NCBI GenBank assembly: GCA_003725585.1
Contig: RJMB01000011.1
Coordinates: 103,612 to 167,611, forward strand
Reading direction: 5' to 3'
Source of the DNA: Halostreptopolyspora alba
Lineage (GTDB): Bacteria; Actinomycetota; Actinomycetes; Streptosporangiales; Streptosporangiaceae
DNA: 64,000 bases
Made by a program: the position numbers and the translations under genes
The notes under the pieces: model-generated
The model's database searches: none
What the model was told of the DNA's origin: nothing
The model's input: only the letters and a program-made list of their open reading frames with translations
Part shown: positions 53,566 to 62,750 of the stretch, one piece after another
Layout: each line of letters begins with the position of its first letter
Position numbering within the stretch: position 1 is the stretch's first letter

Positions 53566-53904
53566 ATGTCCGGCGGCGACGGCGTTCCAGCTCTGCGTCC
53601 GCACGAGGTCGGGACCACGGAGTTCGGTGAGCGGGCCACGCTCGTGCAGTTCTCCTCGGCGTTCTGCCAGCCGTGCCGGGCCACGCGCCGGATCCTGAGC
53701 GACGTGGGCGCGATGGTCGACGGCGTCACGCACGTGGAGATCGACGCCGAGTCCCATCTGGACCTGGTGCGGTGGTTGAACATCTCGCGGACCCCGACCG
53801 TTCTGGTGCTGGACGCCGACGGGCGCATCGTCCGGCGGGCGAGCGGACAGCCGCGCAAGGCCGACGTGATCGCCGCGTTGGGTGAGGCTATCGGCGTCCA
53901 TTAG
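53566..53904 (+). CDS. thioredoxin family protein
   Basis: A 112-residue thioredoxin fold. LVQFSSAFCQPCRATRRIL contains CQPC in place of the classic CGPC, and ISRTPTVLVLDADGRIV supplies the cis-Pro. The lack of a signal peptide places it in the cytoplasm. In other actinomycetes it sits directly upstream of DUF4395, sulfurtransferase and DUF1416 genes; here a 529-base repeat-rich gap intervenes. ATG 53566 follows a GGGGGAA site. Confidence 0.9.
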   Translation: MSGGDGVPALRPHEVGTTEFGERATLVQFSSAFCQPCRATRRILSDVGAMVDGVTHVEIDAESHLDLVRWLNISRTPTVLVLDADGRIVRRASGQPRKADVIAALGEAIGVH

Positions 53905-53905
53905 G

Positions 53906-54150
53906 GGGTGTCTCCCGGGCTCGCTGGCGCTCGCCTGCTCGGGTGCCTGTTGTTTGGGCTCGCTTCGCTCGCCTGCTCGGGTGTCCGGGGTGCCGGGGAT
54001 CTTCGGGTCCTGCGGCGCTGGTCGCTCGTTCCTCGCTCCCGCGCCTGCGGACCCTGCAGAACCCCGGCGGCACCCGACCTCGACTCGCTACCGCTCGCCG
54101 GGCTCGGGTGTCCGGGAGCTGGGAACCTTGGGGTGCCTTCGGTGGGGTGG
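53906..54150 (-). repeat. cluster of degenerate copies of the dispersed repeat, inverted
   Basis: The reverse complement matches the 131-bp unit at 19551-19812. A head fragment lies at about 53906-53945, a nearly full copy at about 53950-54078, and a second head fragment with GGGAACCTT at about 54085-54150. Shared landmarks are the CTCGCT-CCGCTCGCC block, the TCGGGTGTC junction and CGGACCCT-CAGAACCCCGG. This occupies most of the 529-base gap between the thioredoxin and DUF4395 genes. Confidence 0.75.
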
Positions 54151-54433
54151 CCGACCGGGGCGGGGTAGCCCCGAGGCCACGGGTGGGCTCCCTCACTCGT
54201 GACATCCGGCTGCGCACCCCGTACGATCGATGACGTGAGTTCTCCTACAGGGCCGGTACTGACGAAGCGGCGGGCGGTTGACTTCTGCCACGTCGCCACC
54301 GCGCTCTGTTCCGCTGACTGCTAGAGCTCAGCGTCGTGGCGCCACCCCTTCGCGAGCCGGCTTCGGGCCGGCCGGTTGTGCGCCGACCCTCCACGATCCT
54401 TCTCGTACCGCTCACGCAGCAGGGGAACCCACA

Positions 54434-54877
54434 ATGCAGGTCGACCCACGAGGGCAGCGGTTCGCCGCCGCCATCAGCACAGCTGTACTCGCCCTGGTGC
54501 TGGTCAGCGGGAGTGCCATGCTGCTCGCGGCTCAGGGGCTGGTCTTCGCCGTCGCCGCGGTCACCGGGATTCGCTACTCTCCCTACGGGCTGCTGTACAC
54601 GGTCCTCGTGCGACCACGACTCGCCCGGCCCCGGGAACTGGAGGACGCGGCTCCGGCGCGGTTCGCCCAAGGGGCGGGACTCGCCCTCACAGTGGTCGGG
54701 CTGGTCGGGTACCTGTTCGTCGGCGCCTGGCTCGGGGTCGCCGCCACCGCGCTCGCGCTCTCGGCCGCCTTTCTGAACGCCGCCGTTGGCTTCTGCACGG
54801 GTTGCGAAGTGTACGTACTGCTCAACCGTCTTCCACCCCCCTTGCAGGGGCGTATGACCGTGCAGGTGCCGCGGTAG
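54434..54877 (+). CDS. DUF4395 membrane protein
   Basis: A 147-residue integral membrane protein with four hydrophobic segments. It begins MQVDPRGQRFAAAISTAVLA and carries GFCTGCEVYVLLNRL, a conserved CxxC phrase near residue 120. DUF4395 proteins cluster with thioredoxins and sulfurtransferases, suggesting a membrane step in thiol or sulfur chemistry, but no reaction is established. AGGGG nine bases before ATG 54434 supports the start. The sulfurtransferase follows 43 bases later. Confidence 0.9.
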   Translation: MQVDPRGQRFAAAISTAVLALVLVSGSAMLLAAQGLVFAVAAVTGIRYSPYGLLYTVLVRPRLARPRELEDAAPARFAQGAGLALTVVGLVGYLFVGAWLGVAATALALSAAFLNAAVGFCTGCEVYVLLNRLPPPLQGRMTVQVPR

Positions 54878-54920
54878 ACGCCCACACCGTCCGTCGCACA
54901 ACGAACCAAGGAGGTTCCCC

Positions 54921-55760
54921 ATGAGCCGCTCAGACGTCCTCGTGGACGCCGACTGGGTGGAGTCCCACCTCAACGAGCCCAATGTCGTTCTCGTTGAGGT
55001 CGACGAGGACACCTCGGCCTACGACAAGGGACACATCCCCAACGCCATCAAGATCGACTGGAAGCAGGATCTCCAGGATCCGGTCAGGCGCGACTTCATC
55101 GACCGCACGGGCTTCGAGAAGCTGCTCTCCGAGCGCGGCATCTCCAACGACGACACCGTCGTGCTCTACGGCGGCAACAACAACTGGTTCGCCGCCTACG
55201 CGTACTGGTACTTCAAGCTCTACGGGCACCAGAACGTCAAACTGCTCGACGGGGGCCGCAAGAAGTGGGAGCTCGACTCCCGCGAGCTGACCGACGAGGT
55301 ACCCGACCGGCCCAAGACCAACTACACGGCCCAGGAGCAGGACACCTCGATCCGGGCCTTCCGCGACGAGGTCGTCAACGCGATCGGTACGAAGGATCTC
55401 GTGGACGTGCGCTCGCCCGACGAGTTCGTCGGCAAGCTGCTCGCGCCGGCGCACCTGCCGCAGGAGACCTCGCAGCGTCCGGGGCACATTCCCACGGCGC
55501 GCAACATCCCCTGGGCCAAGACCGCCAACGAGGACGGCACGTTCAAGTCCGACGAGGAGCTGCGGGAGCTCTACACCGAGGCCGGTGTGGACCTGAACAA
55601 GGACATCATCGCCTACTGCCGTATCGGCGAGCGCTCGTCGCACACCTGGTTCGCGCTGCACGAGCTGCTGGGCCTGGAGAACGTGAAGAACTACGACGGA
55701 TCGTGGACCGAGTACGGCTCGCTGGTTGGCGTGCCGGTGGAGCTTGGGGAGGCCAAGTGA
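54921..55760 (+). CDS. sseA: thiosulfate/3-mercaptopyruvate sulfurtransferase
   Basis: A 279-residue protein of two rhodanese domains. The N-terminal domain (about 1-140) has VLVEVDEDTSAYDKGHIPNAIKIDW and lacks the active Cys. The C-terminal domain (about 160-275) has the persulfide Cys in AYCRIGERSSHTWFAL (CRIGERS loop). The donor could be thiosulfate or mercaptopyruvate; the symbol follows the actinobacterial SseA/CysA group. AAGGAGG precedes ATG 54921. Its end overlaps the DUF1416 start by four bases (GTGA). Confidence 0.93.
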   Translation: MSRSDVLVDADWVESHLNEPNVVLVEVDEDTSAYDKGHIPNAIKIDWKQDLQDPVRRDFIDRTGFEKLLSERGISNDDTVVLYGGNNNWFAAYAYWYFKLYGHQNVKLLDGGRKKWELDSRELTDEVPDRPKTNYTAQEQDTSIRAFRDEVVNAIGTKDLVDVRSPDEFVGKLLAPAHLPQETSQRPGHIPTARNIPWAKTANEDGTFKSDEELRELYTEAGVDLNKDIIAYCRIGERSSHTWFALHELLGLENVKNYDGSWTEYGSLVGVPVELGEAK

Positions 55761-56065
55761 GCGACAACGGATGCGGAGCTCCGGTCGGCGGCGTGGCGCT
55801 GGCCGACGCGGACGCCGGAGACCAGGCGGTGATCCAGGGCACCGTGCAGCGTGACGGGGAGCCGCTGAGTGGGGCGTACGCCCGGCTGTTGAACGCCTCC
55901 GACGACTTCGTCGGCGAGGTCGCCACCGGCCCGGAGGGGACATTCCGGTTCTTCGCCACCGACGGCGACTGGAAGGTACGTGTCCTGGCCTCGAAGGGCT
56001 TCTCCGAGGAGTACGCCGTGCGCGCCGAGGTGGGCAAGGTCATCGACCTGCAGGTGAACGCCTGA
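55757..56065 (+). CDS. DUF1416 protein
   Basis: A 102-residue beta-sandwich protein starting MSDNGCGAPVGGVALADAD and ending YAVRAEVGKVIDLQVNA. DUF1416 is always found after sulfurtransferases in actinobacteria, and the Cys near the N-terminus (GCGAP) is conserved. It may carry sulfur or bind the enzyme, but this is unproven. Translation is coupled to sseA by GTGA overlap. A 14-base direct repeat straddles its stop codon (56057-56070 and 56071-56084). Confidence 0.92.
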   Translation: MSDNGCGAPVGGVALADADAGDQAVIQGTVQRDGEPLSGAYARLLNASDDFVGEVATGPEGTFRFFATDGDWKVRVLASKGFSEEYAVRAEVGKVIDLQVNA

Positions 56066-56096
56066 GCCACAACGCCTGAGCCACGCTGTGGACGTG

Positions 56097-56140
56097 ATCG
56101 CCGGCGTTGGCGGGGAGATCTCCCCGCCAACGCCGGCGAT
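56097..56140 (+). terminator. Rho-independent terminator after DUF1416
   Basis: A perfect 44-base palindrome (two 22-base arms, no unpaired loop in the DNA) is followed by TTTTC and ends the sulfur operon. It is the strongest terminator in the window. Confidence 0.95.
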
Positions 56141-56304
56141 TTTCGTGTGGGGCGTGTGTCGCGGCGAGCGCTGGGGAGTGAGCGGACGAACCGAGTCAAT
56201 TCGGTTACGGGCGTGACATCTCCGCTACGGGCTGACAACATTCTCACGTACCAGTGCGAGCTTGCCCGGCCGTGCGCGGATCACCGGGTAGGAGGTGCTA
56301 CGAG

Positions 56305-58407
56305 GTGGTCGCCCCCCGATCAGGAGCCCAGTTCGGTACGACCTTCCTGGGTTGGCGTCACGAGGTCGTCCTCGACGAACCCGGGCCACCACCGAAGCGC
56401 CCCGCCCCGACCGAACAGGACCGGGTCAGCGAGGAGTGGATCGCCGGGCAACGGCGGATGGAGGCGCGCACCAACCAGCCGCTGAGGTACGCGCTGTACG
56501 CACTGGTGGGGCTCGTGGCGCTGTGCGCCCTGTTGTGGCTGGTGCGCGTCCTCCCGGGGATCCTCGTGCTCGGAGTGTTCCTGGCGTGCCTGGCCATCGC
56601 GCTGCCCATCCTGATGGCGCTGTTACAGAGCCGCCGGGTGATGCGCGAGCGGGTGGCCGCCGAGCGGCGTCGTGTCGAGCGGATCCGCGCCGACGACGAG
56701 GAACGGCTCCGCGAACAGCAGGAGGAGCACGCCCGCCGCTACACCGAGTGGCAGGGCCGCAAGCGGGCCTACGAGGCGCAGCCCCACTGGTACGGGGTCA
56801 CTGTCCCCGAGGGGGTCACAACCGTCCTGGTCTCCGGGGGCACCGACGCGGGATGGTCGGCCGTGCTCACCACCATCGGGGCGTCCCGGCTGCGGGGTGG
56901 CGGTGACCTCACCGTGGTCGACCTGTCGGGGCGTGCGGTCTCGGCCGATCTCACCTCCCTGGCCGAGCAGTGCGGGGTGACGTCGAAGCTGTGGGTGCTG
57001 CCCGCCGACCTCACCACGATGCACCTCGGCACCAACCTCACCGCTCGGCGGCGCTCCCGGGTTCTCGCCGCCGTGGCCCGTGCCTGCGACCCCAAGGCCG
57101 ACCCCGATGCCGACCAGCGCCTGCTGCTGCGCCTGCTCGACGTGGTGGGAGAGCGGGCCAGTGTCGCCACACTCACCAGCGGGCTGCACGCGCTCGCCGA
57201 GCCCGACAGCGCCCTCTCCGACGATCCCGCGCTGCGCCCACTGGGCGCGGCGCGGCTCTCCGAGGTGCGCGAACAGTGCGGCACGGACCAGGCCGTGGTC
57301 GAGCGCGCGTGGGAGTTGGAGCGCCACCTCGCCCCTTTCGAGGGGCTCGGGAGCCGGGCCGCCGAGCAGCCCTACGCGCAGGTGAAAGTGATCGCCACCG
57401 ACCGGGTGTCCGGAGAGGTGGCCGCGCGCGCCTTCGGCACCTACACCCTGAGCGCACTGAGCGAGCTGCTGGACCTGCGGTCGGCCAACGCGTCCGACGG
57501 TCCGGTGCCGTGGGCGCGGACCGTGGCGGTGTGCGGCGCCGACGCGCTGCCCGCCGCCGAGGTCGACCGGGCGATACGCGCGGCGCGCGGCGCCGGTGTC
57601 GGGCTGGTCCTGATGTTCCGCGAGAACAGTGGGGAGGACGAGAGCGTTGCGCAGCGGTTCGCCGACGACCACTGTCTGACCGCAGTGATGCGCCAGCCCG
57701 ACGCCGGGTCGGCGGAACGAACGGCCTCCCGGCTGCTCGCGGGGGGCCGCGGTACCGGGGAAGTGTCCGCGAGCACGACGGGAGCGGGCCAGCACACCGG
57801 CGAAACCGGTGAGTCCGGGGCCGGCGAGAGTAACCCCGCAGGAGAGGGGCTCCGGCTGCACCGGCTCACCGAGGTGATCGGCGAGGCGCTGCGTGACACC
57901 GCCGCCGACGGTCACCACACGGGCGGTTCCGGCGACCCCGCCGAGGCCGACACCACGCCGGTCACGGTGCGCCCCACGGCGAAGTCCGTCGCCCCACTCG
58001 ATCTGGTCAAACACGTTCGTTCGGCGACCAGCTGGGGCCGTGCCACGATCCAGGCGGCCGACATCGACACCCCGCGCGACCCCGGCCGCGTGCGTGACCT
58101 GAGGATCGACTCGCTCGGGCTGCGGAATCTTCCCCCCACGGCGATGATCCTGCCCGACAGTGGTGAGCTGGTGCTCGCCGACGCCAATCCGGGCATCCTG
58201 ACGTTGCCGACCGCCACGCTCGGCACCGTCGCCCAGGCACGTTCCGGCCTCGCGAACGTCGACGCGCCGTCGGAGCCGGACGAGGACCCACCGCCGAACC
58301 TGGGCCCGCCGCCGAAACGTCTGGACTGGCGGACGAGCCAGCGAACCCCCGAAGTCGGGGATGGGACGCGCGGCGGCGGCGATGCCCGAGCTTCCCGTGG
58401 GGAATAG
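56305..58407 (+). CDS. large membrane-anchored hypothetical protein
   Basis: A 700-residue protein I cannot assign. Residues about 1-60 are cytoplasmic, two hydrophobic helices (about 62-105) form a hairpin anchor, then a highly charged coiled segment RRVMRERVAAERRRVERIRADDEERLREQQEEHA (core RRRVERIRADDEERLREQQE). The rest is a large alpha/beta region starting PEGVTTVLVSGGTDAGWSAVLTT and including DLTVVDLSGRAVSADL. No Walker A consensus is present. The architecture recalls conjugation or secretion ATPase-like scaffolds without nucleotide motifs. GTG 56305 is nine bases after TAGGAGG. It lies 84 bases before murT. Confidence 0.8.
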   Translation: MVAPRSGAQFGTTFLGWRHEVVLDEPGPPPKRPAPTEQDRVSEEWIAGQRRMEARTNQPLRYALYALVGLVALCALLWLVRVLPGILVLGVFLACLAIALPILMALLQSRRVMRERVAAERRRVERIRADDEERLREQQEEHARRYTEWQGRKRAYEAQPHWYGVTVPEGVTTVLVSGGTDAGWSAVLTTIGASRLRGGGDLTVVDLSGRAVSADLTSLAEQCGVTSKLWVLPADLTTMHLGTNLTARRRSRVLAAVARACDPKADPDADQRLLLRLLDVVGERASVATLTSGLHALAEPDSALSDDPALRPLGAARLSEVREQCGTDQAVVERAWELERHLAPFEGLGSRAAEQPYAQVKVIATDRVSGEVAARAFGTYTLSALSELLDLRSANASDGPVPWARTVAVCGADALPAAEVDRAIRAARGAGVGLVLMFRENSGEDESVAQRFADDHCLTAVMRQPDAGSAERTASRLLAGGRGTGEVSASTTGAGQHTGETGESGAGESNPAGEGLRLHRLTEVIGEALRDTAADGHHTGGSGDPAEADTTPVTVRPTAKSVAPLDLVKHVRSATSWGRATIQAADIDTPRDPGRVRDLRIDSLGLRNLPPTAMILPDSGELVLADANPGILTLPTATLGTVAQARSGLANVDAPSEPDEDPPPNLGPPPKRLDWRTSQRTPEVGDGTRGGGDARASRGE

Positions 58408-58491
58408 GCTGTAAGTCTCCACCTCTCCGAATGGGGAGGTTCCCCGTGCCTCCTTTGCGGCAATCACTCCCAGCAGCTGTAGTGGGGATTT

Positions 58492-59748
58492 ATGAGCGAA
58501 CTTCCCTTGCGTGCCCAGTTGGCCTCCGCCCTGGGCAAGGGCGCGGCCAGCCTGTCCCGGGCCGCCCGGCGCGGCGATGGTTCCGTCATCGGCGGTCGCG
58601 TCGCGCTGAAGGTCGAGCCGGGGCTGCTCGGCAAGCTCTCCCGGGGCCGGAGGTTGACCCTGGTCAGTGCCACCAACGGCAAGACCACGACGACACGGCT
58701 GATCGCCTCGGCACTGCGTGAGCTCGGTGACATCGCGACCAACGAGCATGGCGCGAACATGCCCACCGGACACATCACGGCGCTCGCGGCCAAACCCGAG
58801 GCCCGCAACGGCGTTCTGGAGACCGACGAGAAGTACCTGCCGCAGGTGCTGGAGGCGACGTCGCCCGCGGTCGTGGTGCTGATGAACCTGAGCCGTGACC
58901 AGATGGACCGTGCCTCCGAGATCAACCTGCTCGCGAAGAAGTGGCGCGAGTCGCTGCAGAAGAGCGAGGCGCACGTGGTCGCCAACGCCGATGACCCCCT
59001 GGTGGCCTGGGCGGGGCTCGGCGCCCGGCACGCCACGTGGGTCTCCGCGGGACAGCGCTGGAAGGAGGACTCCTGGTGCTGCCCCGACTGTGGCGGGCAT
59101 CTCAAGCGCGAACCCGAGCCGCACTGGGAGTGCCCCGAGTGTGGGCTGGCCCGTCCCGAGGCCACGTGGAGTGTGGACAACGACGCCGATGTCGTCATCA
59201 CCCCCGACGGGCAGCGCATGAAGCTCGACCTCGGGCTGCCCGGTGGCGCCAACCGCGCCAACGCCGCCATCGCCATGGCCACGGCGGTGACCTACGGGAT
59301 CCACCCCAAACAGTCGTTGCCTCGATTGCGGGAGATCCGTTCGGTCGCCGGGCGCTACACCTCCGTCGTCACCAACGGCGTCGAGGTGCGGCTGCTCCTG
59401 GCGAAGAACCCGGCCGGGTGGCTGGAGTCGTTCGCTGTTCTGGGGCCGCCGCGGATACCGGTGATCCTGGCGGTCAACGCCCAGATTCCCGACGGCAAGG
59501 ACACCTCGTGGCTGTGGGATGTCGACTACAGCGTGCTGGGCGACCGCCGCGTGTTCGTGATGGGGGAGCGCCGCACCGACCTCGCGCTCCGGTTGGAGAC
59601 CGACGGGGTCGCCTTCGACGTGGGCGATGACGTCGCCGGTGTCGTAACCAGGATCAAGGCGGAGCAGCCCGAGATCACCAAGGTCGACGTCATCGCCAAC
59701 TACACGGCGTTCCAGCAGATCCGCGCCGCGTACGGCCGGGTGCAGTAG
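58492..59748 (+). CDS. murT: lipid II isoglutaminyl synthase subunit MurT
   Basis: A 418-residue Mur-ligase-fold subunit that, with GatD, amidates the alpha-carboxyl of D-Glu in lipid II using ATP and glutamine. LVSATNGKTTTTRLIASAL is the ATP loop. NLSRDQMDRASEI and the zinc ribbon with four Cys (CCPDCGG, ECPECG; about residues 200-223) are MurT hallmarks. A C-terminal DUF1727 region (about 300-415) docks GatD. The gatD gene follows 31 bases later. Confidence 0.96.
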   Translation: MSELPLRAQLASALGKGAASLSRAARRGDGSVIGGRVALKVEPGLLGKLSRGRRLTLVSATNGKTTTTRLIASALRELGDIATNEHGANMPTGHITALAAKPEARNGVLETDEKYLPQVLEATSPAVVVLMNLSRDQMDRASEINLLAKKWRESLQKSEAHVVANADDPLVAWAGLGARHATWVSAGQRWKEDSWCCPDCGGHLKREPEPHWECPECGLARPEATWSVDNDADVVITPDGQRMKLDLGLPGGANRANAAIAMATAVTYGIHPKQSLPRLREIRSVAGRYTSVVTNGVEVRLLLAKNPAGWLESFAVLGPPRIPVILAVNAQIPDGKDTSWLWDVDYSVLGDRRVFVMGERRTDLALRLETDGVAFDVGDDVAGVVTRIKAEQPEITKVDVIANYTAFQQIRAAYGRVQ

Positions 59749-59779
59749 GCACGCCGCGACCGGGAGAGGGGAGAACCAT

Positions 59780-60490
59780 ATGAGTGACGACAGTAGCGTG
59801 TTGCGCATTGTCTGGATCTATCCGGACCTGCTGAGTACCTACGGCGACCAGGGCAACGCGTTGATCCTGCGCCGGCGCGCGGAACAGCGCGGTATCCGTA
59901 CCGAGGTCGTGTACGTGTACTCCAGCGACCCGGTGCCGGTCGAGGGGGACATCTACCTGCTGGGTGGCGGCGAGGACCGACCACAGAACCTCGCCGCCGA
60001 ACGGTTGCGCTCCGACGGGGGGCTGAAGCGCGCCACGGAGCGCGGCGCGGCCGTGCTCGCGGTCTGCGCGGGCTACCAGATCATCGGTGAGAGTTTCGGT
60101 GACGACGATGACAACCCGTTGCCGGGTGTGGGGATCCTGGACATCCGCAGCGGGCGCGGCGAGACCCGGGCGGTCGGCGAGATCGTCGCCGAGGTCGCCC
60201 CCGAGGTCGGTGGCGGCACGATCACGGGATTCGAGAACCACCAGGGCCGTACGGCGCTCGGGCCGAGTGCCCGGCCCTTGTCGCGGACCCTGCTGGGCAT
60301 CGGCAACGACGGCTCGACCGAGGGCGCGTACCAGGGCAACGTCCTGGGAACCTACCTGCACGGCCCCGCGCTGCCGCGCAACCCGGCACTGGCCGACCTG
60401 CTGCTGAGCATCCGGGTGGGTCAGCTCGACCCGCTGCCCGCGTCCTGGGGCGAGCGGCTGCACGAGGAGCGGATCGCGGCCGTCATGTGA
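59780..60490 (+). CDS. gatD: lipid II isoglutaminyl synthase glutaminase subunit GatD
   Basis: A 236-residue class I glutaminase-like subunit that feeds ammonia to MurT. VWIYPDLLSTYGDQGNALIL opens the fold. The nucleophile Cys is in VLAVCAGYQIIGESF and the catalytic His in LGTYLHGPALPRNPAL. There is no separate Glu, typical of the CobB/GatD dyad type. The pair is required for lipid II amidation in many actinobacteria. Confidence 0.96.
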   Translation: MSDDSSVLRIVWIYPDLLSTYGDQGNALILRRRAEQRGIRTEVVYVYSSDPVPVEGDIYLLGGGEDRPQNLAAERLRSDGGLKRATERGAAVLAVCAGYQIIGESFGDDDDNPLPGVGILDIRSGRGETRAVGEIVAEVAPEVGGGTITGFENHQGRTALGPSARPLSRTLLGIGNDGSTEGAYQGNVLGTYLHGPALPRNPALADLLLSIRVGQLDPLPASWGERLHEERIAAVM

Positions 60491-60524
60491 GGCGTCGTGC
60501 TCCGGCGCGCTTCCCGGCGGCGCG

Positions 60525-61442
60525 TTACCGGGCCGCGAGGTCGGTCACCTCGGTGGCCGTGGTGACGATCTCCGCGGACAGGGCGCGCAGCGCCGGGTCG
60601 CGCCCGGTGCCGGCGCGGATCGCCAGCGAGATGGTGCGGCTCACCGGGTCGCCCACGAGTGGGCGCACCACGATGTCGGTGTCGCCGGGTTCCAGGGCGA
60701 ACCGGGGGACCAGGGCGACCCCCAGGCCGGCGCGGACCATGGCGATGATGACCGTGTAGTCGTTGCTGGCGTAGTCCACGCGGGGGGCGAATCCCGCCTC
60801 CGCGCACGCCTGGTCGAGCGCCGCGCGCCCGGAGGTGTCGTCGTACGGGCTGATCCAGGTCTCCTCGGCCAGGCTCGCCAGCTGGACCGGGCCTTCGGCG
60901 AGTGCCCGGTCGGGCGGGAGGAGCATCACGAACGTCTCGGTGAGCAGTCGGGTCAGCGTGACACCCGTGGTGTCGAGTGGGGGTAGCAGGGCGTAGGAGT
61001 ACACCAGCGCGAGGTCGGTCTCGTGGCCACGGAGCGCCGCCATACTCTCCGGGGCCTCCCGCTCGTCCACGATGACGCGCAGTGCGGGGTGGCGTTGCCC
61101 GCAGCGTGACACCGCGGACGGAACCAGGGTGCGGGCGGCCGTGGGGAACGCCGACAGCCGCACCGGGCCGGTGGGTGTTCCCGCCAGCTCGGCCAGCTCC
61201 GCGCGCGCCTCGTTCATCCCCTCGATGAGGCGCTCCGCGTGCCGAACCAGGACCCAGCCCGCGTCGGTGATGCGCAGCACCCGCCCCTCGCGCACGAACA
61301 GGGTGAGGCCGGCCTCGCGTTGCAGCAGGGTGAGCTGCTGCGAGACCGCCGAGGGCGTCAGGGATCCGGCCTCGGCGACCGCCGTGACGGTCCCCCGCTG
61401 CGCGAGTTCCAGGAGTAGCCGTAGCCTTCGAATCTCAAACAT
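60525..61442 (-). CDS. LysR family transcriptional regulator
   Basis: A 305-residue LysR regulator. The helix-turn-helix is MFEIRRLRLLLELAQRGTVTAVAE followed by LTPSAVSQQLTLLQREAGLTLFVREGR (core TPSAVSQQLTLLQREAG). The ligand domain begins about 90. It is divergent from the M24-fold gene across a 72-base gap that contains CTTA-GCT-TAAG (61447-61457), a plausible LysR half-site. It should control the M24/enolase pair in response to a pathway intermediate. The start ATG is at 61442. Confidence 0.92.
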   Translation of the reverse strand: MFEIRRLRLLLELAQRGTVTAVAEAGSLTPSAVSQQLTLLQREAGLTLFVREGRVLRITDAGWVLVRHAERLIEGMNEARAELAELAGTPTGPVRLSAFPTAARTLVPSAVSRCGQRHPALRVIVDEREAPESMAALRGHETDLALVYSYALLPPLDTTGVTLTRLLTETFVMLLPPDRALAEGPVQLASLAEETWISPYDDTSGRAALDQACAEAGFAPRVDYASNDYTVIIAMVRAGLGVALVPRFALEPGDTDIVVRPLVGDPVSRTISLAIRAGTGRDPALRALSAEIVTTATEVTDLAAR

Positions 61443-61514
61443 GTAGCTTAGCTTAAGGTTATTTGTAAAAGATGTCGATGGACTGCATCGGGCCTGGTGT
61501 CGCAGCATGGAGAC

Positions 61515-62693
61515 ATGACGTTGCTGGTGGATACGGCACGGGCCGGTGCCCCGGAGAGCACCTGGACCGGCGAACTTCGCTCCCGCGTGGCGGCCGCGCG
61601 AACGGAGATGGCGCGTCGCGACCTCTCGGCGCTGCTCCTGGTCTCCCCGGAGAACATCTACTACCTGCTCGGCCTGGACTACCAGGGCTACTTCGCGTTC
61701 AGTGTGCTGCTGTTGCCACGCGAAGGGGCACCCGAGCTCATCACCCGGGCCATGGAGGGGCCGACCATCGCCGCCCGCGCGCCGGACTGCGTGCACCGCC
61801 CGTTCCACGACGGCGAAAGTCCCGTGGCGACCGTCGCCGCGGCACTGCGCGACCACGTCCGGCCGGGCGAGGCGGTCGGAGCCGAGGACTCGGCGATGTT
61901 CTTCCCGCCGGCGATCTGGGCCGGGCTGCGCCAGGAGCTGCCGGAGCTCGTCTGGGTGGGCGCCGGCGACCTCGGGCAGCAGCTACGCGAGGTCAAGTCG
62001 GCCGCGGAGATCACGTCCGTGCGCCGCGCGGCGTCGCTGTCGGGAGACGCCATGGCCTCCGGGATCGGCGCCATCGCGGCCGGCGGCAGCGAGTCCCGGG
62101 TGGCGGCGGCCGTGTACTCGACGATGATCTCCGGCGGCAGCCAGCCCCCCGGGTTCGCGCCCCTGATCAGGTCCACCCAGATCCTGCAGCAGGAGCACGT
62201 CACCTGGGACGAGCGTGTGATCGAGCCGGGTGAAGGGCTGTTCCTGGAGCTGTCGGCGTGCGTACGGCGCTACCACGCACCGTTGAGCCGCACCGTGTAC
62301 GTGAACGAGGCGCCCCCCGAGGCCGTCGTCGCGCACCGGGCCGCCCTCTCCGGGCTGCGGGCGATCACCGCCGAGCTGAGGCCCGGCGCCGTCGCCAGCG
62401 ACGTCTACGGCGCCTGGCAGGACGCGGTCACCCGGGTCCACCCGCAGCAGGGGGCGCCTCGGCACCACTGTGGCTACCTCGTGGGGATCGGTTTCCCGCC
62501 GAGCTGGGTGGGCGGCGGCGAGGTCCTGGGTATACGGCCCGGATCGCACCGGAGGATCCGTACCGGAATGACGTTCCACGCCATGTCGTGGGTGAGTGAG
62601 CCCACCGGGTACGTCATCTCCGACACCGTCCTTGTGACCGAGGACGGATGCGAGGTGCTCACCCGGGCACCGCGAGAGCTCACCGTCGTCTAG
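61515..62693 (+). CDS. M24-fold hydrolase without metal ligands (creatinase/ectoine-hydrolase type)
   Basis: A 392-residue protein of the pita-bread/creatinase family. The N-terminal domain (about 1-150) is creatinase-like and includes SALLLVSPENIYYLLGLDYQGY. The C-terminal domain should carry metal ligands DxG...D, but the segment reads FLELSACVRRYHAPLSRTVY, with Glu and Pro where the first two Asp should be. HHCGYLVGIGFPPSW and FHAMSWV follow. This is the pattern of metal-free C-N hydrolases such as creatinase and ectoine hydrolase DoeA. The substrate is unknown. ATG 61515 is used; GTG 61497 is possible. Confidence 0.8.
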   Translation: MTLLVDTARAGAPESTWTGELRSRVAAARTEMARRDLSALLLVSPENIYYLLGLDYQGYFAFSVLLLPREGAPELITRAMEGPTIAARAPDCVHRPFHDGESPVATVAAALRDHVRPGEAVGAEDSAMFFPPAIWAGLRQELPELVWVGAGDLGQQLREVKSAAEITSVRRAASLSGDAMASGIGAIAAGGSESRVAAAVYSTMISGGSQPPGFAPLIRSTQILQQEHVTWDERVIEPGEGLFLELSACVRRYHAPLSRTVYVNEAPPEAVVAHRAALSGLRAITAELRPGAVASDVYGAWQDAVTRVHPQQGAPRHHCGYLVGIGFPPSWVGGGEVLGIRPGSHRRIRTGMTFHAMSWVSEPTGYVISDTVLVTEDGCEVLTRAPRELTVV

Positions 62694-62750
62694 CCGTACT
62701 TAGCCACCCGGTCCGACCGCCACCCGCGCCGAACACTGAAGAGGCCGAGC

